Positions 35,715 through 45,884 of a stretch of DNA of 64,000 nt are shown in pieces. The stretch comes from Adiantum capillus-veneris. Lineage: Eukaryota > Streptophyta > Polypodiopsida > Polypodiales > Pteridaceae. Positions within the stretch are counted from its first letter, which is position 1. The number at the start of each line of letters is the position of its first letter. The stretch covers positions 116,292,087 through 116,356,086 of the forward strand of contig CM043947.1 in NCBI GenBank assembly GCA_014529385.2. Reading direction: 5' to 3'. Both the position numbers and the translations under genes were made by a program. The notes below the pieces were generated by a model, which did no database searches, was not told the DNA's origin, and worked only from the letters and a program-made list of their open reading frames with translations.

Positions 35715-37646
35715 TCAGCAACGACTTTGAGAAAGGTAGACTATGAGTGTCAAAGGCCAGTGATTGTGACAGTAGATACCAGTCCTACAGGGATTGGATG
35801 GGCAATAGGGCAAGATGACAAAGAAGGACACAGGCATGTGGTAAGATTTGGAGCAAAGGTACTAAGTGCTCGCCAAAGAAACTATCCACAGATAAAGAGA
35901 GAGTTATGGGGTATGGTTACAGCCTTGAAAAGTGGGAAAGAGTACCTAATTGGTGCATGTGTGGTTGTAGAAACAGATTGTCTACCACTTCTTGGGATGA
36001 TTACAAGCTGCTCAACACCAGACATTGCTATGTTGCGGTGGATTGTCTACATTAAGTCCTTAAATCCCGAGTTTAAGCACATTGCAGGTAAAGACAATAC
36101 AGTGGCAGATATGCTATCAAGGGCAAGGTATGAAGATGAGTCACAAATGATTGATGAGGGAGATGATGTAGGCACAAAATTCTATTCTATCTCTCATGTC
36201 AAAGGTAACAATGTCTGCATGACTAATTCACTTGAATTATTCTTGAAAGATCTTTATGAAGGTGATTGGCTTTCTATTGGAAGGTACTTGAGTACTCTAA
36301 CAAAACAGGATGATTCGTCTGAACAAGAATTCAAGAGGATACGTAGGAAAGCATATGGGTACTTTTTAAGGGATGGTTACTTGTGGAAGCATCCTAAACA
36401 AAAGGGTGCTACACCACAACGGGTTATATCTAAAAAAGAGACTCAAGTAAAGCTCATGCAAGAGTTTCATGAGAGTCTATGGGCTGGACACAGGGGTTTG
36501 TGGGCAACCTTCTCCAAGTTGAAAGAAAAATACTGGTGGAAGGATATGTATAAAGATGTATCTCAGTTTGTAGAGTCATGTGTAACTTGTCAAATGTATT
36601 CAAATGTTCGACATCGTGATGGATTGCACCCTACATATCCACTAGCCATGCACTATAAATGGGTTGTGGATCTAGTCACGATGCCTTTAGGACTCTGGCA
36701 GATGAGATACTTGGTTCTTGCACGAGAGGACCTAACTAACCAGGTTGAAGGAAGAGCATTAAGAGCTAAAACCACAGAAGCTGTGTGCAAATTATTTCTT
36801 GATGAGGTGATTTGCCGTTATGATTGTGTGGGAAAAATCACTGCAGATCGAGGTGAGCTGGATGCCGAAGAAGCAAGGGAGTTCTTTTCTAGATTAGGGA
36901 TCAAGCTTTCTCTTACTACAGCTTACAACCCTGAAGGCAATGGAAAGAGTGAAAGAGGGCATCCTCCTATCATCAAAGCTTTGGCCAAGGCTTGCGAAGG
37001 AAGAGTTGGTGAGTGGCCAAAATTGTTACCATATGCTTTATGGGCTGATTGTATAACACATAGCTCAGTAACTGGCTACATGCCTGCGGAACTAATGCAT
37101 GGTCAAAATCCAGTAATGCCGATTGAGGATACAATTCCCACATGGAATGTACTACCTTGGCCAGGGGGGCTTAGTAGGGAAGATCTCCTTGCACTGTGTA
37201 TAAGATAGCTAGAGAGAAGACCCGGAGACATTGAAGCTGCAAAAGAACGACTCAAAAATGCAAGGTTGAAAAACAAGGACTATTTTGATAAGCGACATCG
37301 ACTCAGGAGCAAAGCAATTGACAAAGGTGACTGGGTTTTAGTGTATGATAGTAGCCTTGATAACCAGCACACAGTCATGCGTAAGTTCTCAAAAAGATGG
37401 TTTGGACCGTATGTTGTAAAGCATGTGCATGAAAATGCTACTTACAGCTTGTCTGAACTAGATGGCACGGAAGTAAAGATTCCCATTGCAGGAAAAAGGA
37501 TTAAAATGTTTAAGAGAAGAGGAGACAATGATCTAGAAGATGTTGATGAGGAAGAAGAGAAAAACACAGGTGAAGATCAAAGTGAATATGAAGCTCTGGA
37601 ATCATCGAGTGAAGAAGAAGGCAAGGAAGATGTACGAGAGGTCTGA
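35715..37646 (+). pseudogene. G1 RNase H and integrase
   Basis: The same frame continues after TAG 35712. RNase H keeps its acidic residues (TVDTSPTG, KRELWG, ETDCLPL, NTVADMLSR). Integrase has the zinc module (HESLWAGH, then CVTC), the DDE core (VVDLVTM, ITADRGELD, GNGKSERG) and a C-terminal GPY module (RWFGPYVVKHV, near 37400), ending in an acidic tail at TGA 37644. A TAG at 37206 cuts between core and C-terminal module. Integrase inserts the cDNA in the nucleus. I see no chromodomain. The C-terminus resembles integrases of fungal and non-flowering plant elements (inference). Confidence 0.85.
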
Positions 37647-37691
37647 TCTTACTAAGAGACAATGTGGCACATACGGGAGGATGTGCATGTT

Positions 37692-37704
37692 TAGAGGGGG
37701 TGGA
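37692..37704 (+). other. G1 polypurine tract
   Basis: TAGAGGGGGTGGA directly precedes TGTCG, the true start of the 3' LTR. Confidence 0.7.
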
Positions 37705-39534
37705 TGTCGTGCTGTGACACGTACATAGTGGGAACGCATGCTACAAGATCTATCTTGTATTTTTTTAGATACATAATTATATTTCCTATAATGTATATAT
37801 GCATATTTAAGTATAATAATAAGCCTTCTATCTCATCCTATTATTTTTCTCAAGGGTAACCTATCCTTACTTTACCATTAGAAAATACTATGGGACAAAA
37901 AGCATTGATTCTTTATTTCTACTATTTCATTATCATCTCACACCCTAGCTAGATCCTATATCTAGGTTAAACTCCAATATATATATATTCTATGTATTTT
38001 TTATACTTTTCTTATATTTCTTTTTAAATAGCTACTAGGAGAGAATCAAATCCTAGTGGGACACTAGGTGGCATGATTTCAAAGATACACTTATTTTAAT
38101 GCATTATTGCAAGCAAATTTGTCAAGGATCAATGTCATGCTTTCATATGGCATGAGGTGTCCTTTGGAATTAAATGAAAGTTTAGGCTAAGGAGACCACA
38201 TGAAGACTTTTGCTGCCATAAATGGACCCTATTTTGATGAATTTTTTACACAAGGTTCCAATCCGAATTGGAAAACAATTTTAAAATGAAAATCGTAGCT
38301 AATGAGCTGAAGTTTTTGTCCATATTTTTACTTTTTTATTTGGAGCCGCGGTTGAGGAGATATGATCAAAATACTGGACCCCAGTCTGCCCACATCATGC
38401 AGGGACAGCTCATTTCCAAGTTTTCCAATTCTTGTTCACACTGGCTCCTCTCTTCTTGTGTAAACCCTTGGGGGCTCCCTTCACCTATAAAAGGGGACCT
38501 CTTCTTCCTTCAAAAGGGAACTCAATCATTTAAGCCATTGATGAGAGGAATTCTTGAGGGAGTGAGTAGTAATGCCTAATTGTACTTAACCATTAACATA
38601 AGCCCAAGCCTACACTTTCTCCTAGAGGAAGACTAGCAGTTCTTGTACGCTATCCTTGGAAGATCAACTCTAATCAAAGAAGGTCTTGCACTTGGCGTAT
38701 CAATCAACGTTGAATTCTCCCCTCTTCTTCTCTCTCCATCAATAATGGTGCCAAAGGGTTTGTCAAGTAAGATGTGTTCTACATTGATGTTTTCTTGATT
38801 TCTTGTTGTTTTCTTTTTCATCTCTAATCCAACATACATATATATCTAATCTCATCTCGTTAACCAAACCTATCTCTCTCACTCTTAGTAATTCGTCCTC
38901 TCTACAAATTCTAGGTTCTCTTTGCTACAGGTACATCTCTCCCCGCAGTATCCTTATTGCCTACGGACAAGAATAGGGCTTGGGAGGGAAACTCTCTTCT
39001 CTTCTCTTCCATTCTTTTCTCTCATAACTACATTTTACACATACTAGAATTATCCTAGATGAATAACCCACATGATGGTAATTTCTATCGCTTTCACTCT
39101 GTACGATCTATTAGAATTAACGTATGGATTAGCCGTAAAATACACTTTCAACAACGTATAGTGTTTCTCTTTGGTCCAGAAAGGCTCAATGAAATACTTC
39201 TATCACCGGATCCCATTATACTACCTCTCATAGACTACAACTTTTCTTTTGACGTAAGCGTAGTTATCTTGCTATGAACCAGGAGGATTTGTATACACAA
39301 TTAATTATGACCATAGCCTTGATGTTTTCATCTTTGTGTTATTTTGACATTTTCTTTTGTGCGTGTGAGTGCAAGAGAGAATGGGTGGGCTTCTTTGATT
39401 GTACTTCTTTCCAAACCCTAGTCTTCATGGCATCTATGGTTTAACTCCCTCATATAGTTTTTGTCGAGTTCTCTCACAAACTCTCACAGCCATAAGCCCG
39501 GTGCTGTCCTGGCAAGACCGCAAATTTCTCGACA
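37705..39534 (+). repeat. G1 3' LTR
   Basis: 1830 bp, TGTCG...CGACA. It contains the TATA box at 38486 and the intact 72-codon ORF at 39059-39277. Confidence 0.9.
39059..39277 (+). CDS. Conserved 72-aa small protein in the G1 LTR
   Basis: ATG to TGA gives 72 codons, located about 540 bp after the expected transcription start. In a transcript begun in the 5' LTR, the same position lies upstream of gag. It aligns without a gap to the ORF at 41759-41977 in G2, with 38 of 72 residues identical by eye. The core is SRKIxFQQRIVFxFGPxRL, and a second block is SFDV near the C-terminus. No signal peptide or known domain is recognised. The middle and C-terminus are hydrophobic with beta-like spacing. 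The start agrees in both elements. The 5' LTR copy has lost one base and is broken. Confidence 0.7.
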   Translation: MNNPHDGNFYRFHSVRSIRINVWISRKIHFQQRIVFLFGPERLNEILLSPDPIILPLIDYNFSFDVSVVILL

Positions 39535-39847
39535 GCCTCCGCGATCGTTTTTCTTATTTTGGCATTAACTTTTTCAAGAAGATTTAGCTTTTTGCTATTC
39601 GTATTGTGGCCGTCAATTTTGCGTCTCACGTCACTCTATTTTGAGGACTCTTTTATTATTAACATCTCCTTTACCCTGCCTTTTTGGGTGATGTCTCTCA
39701 CATCTTTGGACGTTCCTTGAGCATCCTTCTTACGTTTATCGTTGACAGAACGCAGTCCTGTATCTCTCTCATTCTCAATTACGACCTTCACCGTATATGG
39801 TGTGCAGATTCTACGATCTTATCTTATACGTCTTCTCGCAACAAGAT
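39535..39847 (+). other. C1 leader, right part
   Basis: Continuation of the C1 leader between G1 and the C1 gag start. No ORF of note. Confidence 0.6.
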
Positions 39848-39867
39848 ATGGCTATGAATATTCTCGT
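39848..39867 (+). pseudogene. C1 gag, first 20 bases
   Basis: The C1 gag start codon (ATG 39848) and the next 17 bases lie left of G2. The reading frame resumes at 48605, after the right-hand TCGT duplication, with the phase kept. This places the true gag start here and not at any Met downstream of G2. Confidence 0.75.
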
Positions 39868-41003
39868 TGTCAGGAGTTTTTTGGAGCAAGGGATTGAGCA
39901 TATGTACATACACATGCATGGTGCATCAAATAAGGAATTGCCCATTTTCCAGAGCCAGGTGGTTACGTGGGGCCCACATGTGTACAGGTAGGACAGCATG
40001 TTCATAGTTCATCGATTTTCACTATTACCAGTACCAGTGTGTTTTTTCTACAATAATGAGGAGTTGGTATCGCGTAAAACTTCTCGAGGAAGCTATCCGC
40101 GGGCCGACGACGTGAGGTCAGCAGGTGCGTCAGATGGCATCTAGTGGCGTCAGGAGGGCGAACGAGGTCAATATTTGCACGCAGATGAGGACGGACACAA
40201 CGTGGGTGTTTTTTGATGAGAGTTATGCAGAAAGGTCATCATTAGGACCATTTTTTGGGGCCACTTCACGTGGTGGCGAGATGCATTATTGGAAAAAAGC
40301 TGAGTGCCAGGTGTGCGAATGATGCAAAAAGGTGACAACTATGCACTACGAGGTCAGTTTTTTGCCTGTTCGGGGTCCGTTTGAGGTCATCTAAAAGGCC
40401 AAGGGTGCCCAACTAAAAAAGCTAAGTGTGGGAACTGAAAAAACAGAGAAAAGACCAGAAAAAACGTGGAGAAGAGAGGAGGAACAGCCGCAGGTGTGTT
40501 TTTGGTGTTTTTGGAGCCTGTTTTGGCCGTAAACTGCTCATCCGAGGTCGGATTTGAGCACTTTGACATTGTAGACTGGGGTTTTGGGCCGTTCCGGGCG
40601 CGATGGCGCTGTCCATTTTGCCAAATTCCTCACTCTTTTTCTGCTGTTTTTCTGTGTAAGTTCCTCTTATGAGCGAAGTTTCTTCTCCAGTTTGTGATTG
40701 TATCTGGTATCTTTTACCCATATTGTGTGAGTTGTTTGCCCCATTGGTGTTGGCCCAAGCTCATTTGTATCTAAACATCAGAAATTCTCCTCTTTTGAGC
40801 TGAGTTTTTTTGGGTGTGTGTGTGTGTCTGTGTGGAGTGGGCAAGTGGATAGTCTCTCTCCTCTCACTCCAGAGGTGTGTTCCCTGTCTCGGCCAGGTGT
40901 GTTGTGTAAGTCGAGTGGTGCCCCATAGTGTGTGTGTGTATCTTCCCAAGAGTGTGTGTCGGGTCGTTATAGAGGCGCTGTGTGTGTTTTCATCCCGCTC
41001 ACA
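39868..41003 (+). repeat. G2 5' LTR
   Basis: 1136 bp, TGTCAGG...CTCACA, matching 47461-48600. The last 200 bp are rich in TGTG repeats. Confidence 0.95.
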
Positions 41004-41009
41004 TTCTTT

Positions 41010-41027
41010 TGGCGCCCCCACGGAGGA
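41010..41027 (+). other. G2 primer-binding site candidate
   Basis: TGGCGCCCCCACGGAGGA starts 6 bp after the LTR. The first seven bases match the tRNA-Asp-type site common in plant Tat and Athila elements. The rest diverges. Confidence 0.55.
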
Positions 41028-41758
41028 TCTTCTTCGAGTACCTTCTGCTTCGAGCTTCGAGCTTCGAGCCTCGGGATTACAGGTTGCAGGTTGCAGATTA
41101 CAGGTTACAGGGACAGGTACAAGTGATTCACACAGGTACACGTAGCTGGAGTACAGTGATATACTAGCAGTGATGTCACTTGCAGTTGTTGTGGGTATGC
41201 ATCTTTTGGCGCCTGTTTGAGCGCATTGTCTGTTGGTATTGTACGTTACTTGTGGAAATCGCCATTGTACGCATTTGTGGAGCCATTGTACGCATTTGTG
41301 GAGCCATACTTGGTTGTATTTGGCAGTCCCAGCCATTTCTGAGACTTGGTCTGGAAGATAGTCATTTCTGAGACTTGACTATATGCGATTTGCATTAGCC
41401 TTCGTGTGAGGGTCGATAGCGTGAGGTTTTTATTGAGCTGGGGGATTCTCAAATGTGGAGATCCTTTCGGTGATACAGGTAGCTAGAGCACCCTTTTTGT
41501 GACCTCGCCATAGGCTATGTACTAGTGAGTCCTACTTGATGCTCGGGTTCTATTGTTGACAGTTTATGCATACATAGACAGTCTATATTTTGGGTTCCTA
41601 CTGCTCTACTTCTGGGGAAACTCTGTCGAAATTTTCCCAAGTTATGATGGCTGGTTTTTTGGTATTTTGAGCCATTTATGCTGTTATGCTGCTGAAATTT
41701 TGGCAAAATCAGAGGTTGAGTCAGGTGTGCCTTCATGGGAGCTTCATGGTTGGCTTTA
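41028..41758 (+). other. G2 leader with short tandem repeats
   Basis: Small repeats occur in series. CTTCGAG occurs three to four times (41040-41070). CAGGTTGCAGRTTACAGGTT-type units lie at 41080-41120. GCCATTGTACGCATTTGTGGA is doubled (41262-41305). CATTTCTGAGACTTG is doubled (41333-41378). No gag-like coding is seen. Confidence 0.6.
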
Positions 41759-41977
41759 ATGGATGATCAAAATGGCCCTCAGTTCACTCCTTTTCATTTA
41801 ACTCAAAGAATTCAGATTAATGTTCATGTGTCCAGGAAGATCTTTTTCCAGCAGCGCATAGTCTTTATGTTTGGGCCAAGAAGATTGAGAGAGATCCTGG
41901 AATGTCCTTTGCCTGTTGTCATTCCGATGATTAACTATGAAAACTCATTTGATGTGCATGTGTTTGTCCTTATCTAA
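41759..41977 (+). CDS. Conserved 72-aa small protein in the G2 leader
   Basis: 72 codons from ATG 41759 to TAA, ending 103 bp before gag and in another frame. An in-frame Met at 41735 would add eight residues. The internal start is preferred because the G1 homologue then has the same length and aligns without gaps. Shared blocks are FH, INV, SRKI, FQQRIVF, FGP, RL, EIL, P-x-P, SFDV. Many codon differences are synonymous (for example AGG/CGT, AAG/AAA, CAG/CAA, GGG/GGT, GAG/GAA), which indicates selection on the protein. The family is unknown. Ogre-type Tat elements are known to carry an extra ORF upstream of gag, but this one is far smaller. Confidence 0.75.
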   Translation: MDDQNGPQFTPFHLTQRIQINVHVSRKIFFQQRIVFMFGPRRLREILECPLPVVIPMINYENSFDVHVFVLI

Positions 41978-42080
41978 AGTCGAGCTCCATTGAAGTTTCT
42001 GGGAATTGAGTCAGTCAAAAGTTGTGGGTTCTTGCACGTGTGTTTGAAGGGGTTCTCAAGGCATTGTAACTTGGGTAGCC

Positions 42081-43034
42081 ATGGCTTTCTCTTATCCGGA
42101 GTTTCATGGAAGAAGTGATGAAGATGTGGAGGACTTTCTGGAAAAGATGGAGGTTGCCTGCATTAGCAACCAGATTCATGACCCTACGCAGATGTTACGC
42201 CTTCTCCAAATTTGTTTGAAGAGTGATGCACGAGTTTGGTCTAAAGCATTTGAAGAGGAGTTGCGTGTGGATGATCCACCTGTAAGGTTGAGTTGGGACA
42301 ATCTACGACATGGGTTGGAAGCGGAGTTTGTGAAGATAGAATATCCTGACAAAGTGTGGCAAGAAGTACAGGCTTTGGTGCAAAAGGAAGGTGAGCCAGT
42401 AGATGCGTACATACGTAAGTTTTCATTGGCATGGGAGCGAATGTGCAAGGCTTTAGCACCACAGGTACCCCCGCCTGACATGATGAAGAAGGACAGGTTC
42501 TTGGCTGGTCTTTGGGAGAATATACGTTGGAGAGTGGAGCTAAAGAAGCCTAGGACATATGAGGATGCACTAGAGGTAGCAAGGAACAAAGAGTGGAAGC
42601 TGAGGAAAATGAGCCAGTTAGGGGTGGAGTCTTTGCCAATGAGGTCTGAATTTCAACCTATAGAGTCTTTACAAGGGCGCATGTCAGTGGTTCATCATGA
42701 ACCAGTGGTTCCTGTTACTACTCAGGTTATGCCAGCAGTGGTCACTACAGCAGTGCAAGATGATGGGCTAAGGCAAGACATGAGGCAAGTGGTAGATTTG
42801 ATGAAGAATCTCAGCCTAAACATGCTAGGTCAAGTGGGAAATAATCGAGGTCGAGGGCGGTTTGCAAATCAGCCAGGAGGTGAAGAAAGGCCTAGGAATG
42901 GTGTTGGACAAAGCAATGGTAGGTTTTGGAGGCAGACGCCCACATGTTATAATTGTGGAGAGTTAGGTCACATCAGCCCGCAATGTGATAAGCCACCAAG
43001 GATGGGGGGAGACATGTATCCATTGCCAAGATAG
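42081..43034 (+). CDS. G2 gag (capsid and nucleocapsid)
   Basis: 317 codons from ATG 42081 to TAG. Residues 1-200 are a helical capsid-like region starting MAFSYPEFHGRSDEDVEDF, with the retrotransposon gag pattern (ARVWSKAFEEEL, then PVDAYIRKFSLAWERM and RFLAGLWENIRWRV). A Val/Pro-rich linker and an Arg/Gly-rich stretch follow. The CCHC knuckle CYNCGELGHISPQC lies at about residues 289-302. The gene assembles the particle and packages RNA. The TAG is the only barrier to the in-frame pol at 43035, so it could be a mutation, or a readthrough site in the active family. Confidence 0.85.
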   Translation: MAFSYPEFHGRSDEDVEDFLEKMEVACISNQIHDPTQMLRLLQICLKSDARVWSKAFEEELRVDDPPVRLSWDNLRHGLEAEFVKIEYPDKVWQEVQALVQKEGEPVDAYIRKFSLAWERMCKALAPQVPPPDMMKKDRFLAGLWENIRWRVELKKPRTYEDALEVARNKEWKLRKMSQLGVESLPMRSEFQPIESLQGRMSVVHHEPVVPVTTQVMPAVVTTAVQDDGLRQDMRQVVDLMKNLSLNMLGQVGNNRGRGRFANQPGGEERPRNGVGQSNGRFWRQTPTCYNCGELGHISPQCDKPPRMGGDMYPLPR

Positions 43035-45884
43035 GTGTTAACTAGGTCAAATGATTATGGCATCAAAATTAAGGGAGATGAAGGAACCAGTGGATTGACC
43101 CAGGAGGAAAAAGGAAAGACAAAAGTGCTAAGTGTAGTCACCTTGGAGAAGGCATCAAAGCTAGAGGATACATTAGTGATGCCTATTGGGAAGAGGACCA
43201 CAGAGGAAAAGGAAGGAAGAAGTGCCCCAGGTCCTAGTAAGAAGAAAGGAAAGAGCCATGAAGGCGAGGATGTCAAGGCCAAGAGGAAAAGGAGAGCTCG
43301 TCGAAAGTTTCATGTTTCAGATTTTCCACTAGGGGATGGGCAATTAAGCTATGACTTGAGGGAGGATCTGACGAGCAAGAAGGCAGATGTTACTTTTGGG
43401 CAGCTTATAGAGATGGTGCCTAAGCTAAAGCGACAGTGGAAGAGGATGGTTAACCCAATGGAGAAAGAGCCAGAGAGAGGTTCTGTGAAGGTGTTGGCAA
43501 TGGACGAGCTACCAGACATTTGTCCAATAAGAGATGTGTGGCATAAAAGGAAAAATTTGGGACAAGGTTATGTGGATGGCGGAGCGCAAATATGCGTCAT
43601 AACACACTCATGCGTTGAGAAGATGGGTCTCACAGTGGCTGGGGTGTCAGGGTTTCGGATCAGATTGGCAAACCATCAAAAAGTAAAATGCTTAGGTGTT
43701 GTAAAGAGCTTAGAAGTGGAGGCATATGATGCAAAGGTAGTGGTTGATTTTCATGTGATGCCAGCAGGGTTGGGAGCATATCCTATTATACTGGGCAGAC
43801 CATGGTTACGCGCAGTGGGAGCTGTTCAAGATTGGCGACATGGTACGATTAGCCTCTATGGAAAGACAGGTACCAAGAAGCTTTATAATATGGACACAAG
43901 GAAACGATTAGAGGAGCTTTATGAAGATGAGGATGAGTCTAGTGATGAAGACTCTTCCACGGTGACAGATGAGGACAGTGATAGCACTACCAGTAGTGAT
44001 GAGGATGCTGATGTTGCATTTCTTTTGATGGATAAAGAAATCCAGGAGTGTGGTTTAGTCGCATTTGCGAAGGAAGTTGAAGATGAAAGTGAAGGGCCTT
44101 ATGAAGTGATTGAAGGGCTGATGCAAACCAAGGTTGAGTTGTCAAAGAAGCAGGAATTAATGACGCAAATGATTAGTGGAGACCTCTCAGCTATGGAGAA
44201 GGATATATATTTGCATATGCTGGCTAGTTTTCCTGATTTGTTCATTACTTCATATGAAGAGATCAGAGGGTTCAAGGGTGAAGAGATGCATATAGAGCTG
44301 AAAGAAGGTGCTAAGCCAGTGCGGCAAAGGCTAAGAAGGATGGGTCAAGAGCAAATGGAAGCCTTGCGGGTAGAGGTGGACAAGTTATTGAAGGCAGGGT
44401 TCATAGTTTCAGTGGAGACCACAGAATGGGTGAGTCCAGTTGTAGTCAGTCCAAAGAAGGATGGGAAGTGGAGAATTTGTGTGGATTTTAAACCCTTAAA
44501 CACAGCCACTAAGAAGAACCCATATCCTCTTCCATTCATCGATCAGATCTTGGATTCAGTGGCAGGTTATGAGAGGTACAGTGTGTGTGATGGTTTTTCA
44601 GGCTATTTTCAATTGAAGATTGCTCTTAAAGACCGCACAAAGACAACTTTCATTACGCCATGGGGCTGCTATTGCTACACAGTATTGCCATTTGGGTTGT
44701 CAAATGGACCTTCCTTCTATCAAGAGAGAGCAAATTGGGTGTTGGAACCATTCATTGGTAGTTGTGTTAAAGCTTTCATGGATGACTTCTGTGTCTATAG
44801 CAGTAGGGTTGAACACCATGAGAAGCTGCAGATGGTATTGGCTCGATATGATGAATGTGGAGGACAACTAAATCCAAAGAAATGTCATCTAGCACAGCCA
44901 AGGGTGAAGTTATTGGGCCATATGGTGTCAGAAAATGGCATTGAGGCTGATCTAGATAAGGTGAAGTCTATTATTCTTCTTCCATCACCTATGAGTACGA
45001 AGCAATTGGCAACCTTTATACACAAAGTGAAGTACATGGCACGGTTTATTCCATTGTCTTCGCAGCTTCTTTATCCATTACAGCAAGTGGCAAAGCATGA
45101 TCCATTGCAATGGGATGACAAGTGTGAAGAAGTGTTTCAAGAGGTGAAAGAGGTGTTAGGGGGGTTGTCAGCCATGCAGGCTCCTGATTGGGAGAAAGTT
45201 TTTTATGTAAATCCATCAGTAGGGGATGATGCCATTGGAGCCATGCTATTGCAAAAGGGGAAGGGCAGCCATTATATGAGGCCAGTGTATTGTGCAAGCC
45301 GAGTGAAGTTGATAGCGGAGAGAAAGTTATCGGAAGTACAGCTAGTGATGGCCAGTGTAATATTTGCTTGTCGACGATTTCGTCATTACTTGCTACCACG
45401 GCCTTTTGTTTTCTTGACGAGTTATGCCTTTTTGCCACAGTTAATTAATGGTACTAACATGTCAAATGTGGTGAAGAAATGGGTAATTGAGCTGCAGGAG
45501 TTTGAGTTCTCTTTTCTAGTGGAAGATAGTACAAGGGCTACCCTAGCTGATTTGTTGACCTACAAGGAGAATTCCCTTATTGTTAAGGAAGCGGTGGTGA
45601 GAAAGGTAGTTGAAGAAGTGCCACAGATCAGCAATGCACATGTGTTGTTCTTTGATGGTTCATACAGAAAGAGCCATGATGCAACTTCAGGGGGTATAGC
45701 ACTTTATGATCCAGAGGGGAAGCTAGTATGCAAGAGAGGGTTCAAATTGGATGCGCATAGTAACAATGAGGCTGAATATGCTACATTGGAAGCCGGATTA
45801 CACATTTGTTTGAAGCATGGGGTTCGAAGGTTGAGCATAAAAGGTGATGCCTTGTTAGTGGTGAAGCAAGTGCTGGGTGTGTAG
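43035..45884 (+). pseudogene. G2 pol: protease, RT, RNase H, second RNase H
   Basis: 949 codons in the gag frame after the TAG. Protease is at residues ~178-262 with the active-site position YVDGGAQICVI (D181-G-G-A) and IILGRPWL. RT is at ~420-660: KDGKWRICVDFKPLN, VCDGFSGYFQL, LPFGLSNGPSFYQ and the active site AFMDDFCVYSS (FMDD, residues 581-584). The first RNase H is degenerate (FYVNPSVGDDAIGAML, first Asp replaced by Asn), as is usual in Tat elements. The second RNase H begins FFDGSYRKS (Asp 874), with NNEAEY (Glu 912) and KGDALLVV. TAG 45882 cuts it. The G3 relative has Trp at this position, so TGG to TAG is likely. Confidence 0.85.

Larger units (their letters stand above)
29944..39534 (+). 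mobile_element. G1: Ty3/gypsy retrotransposon
   Basis: The LTRs (29944-31721, 5'-truncated, and 37705-39534) differ at roughly 40 positions in 1.78 kb by eye (about 2%). Internal order is gag, protease, RT, RNase H, integrase, as in Ty3/gypsy. No chromodomain follows the integrase. The 3' LTR ends are TGTCG and CGACA. The 5' LTR lacks the first ~51 bp and there is no target duplication, so a small deletion likely removed the left junction. The gag-protease frame and the pol frame differ by -1. Six in-frame stops make this copy inactive. Confidence 0.9.

Noticed and set aside
37266-37646. Chromodomain after the G1 integrase
   Set aside because: After the GPY module the tail is acidic and shows no aromatic-cage pattern of a chromodomain.
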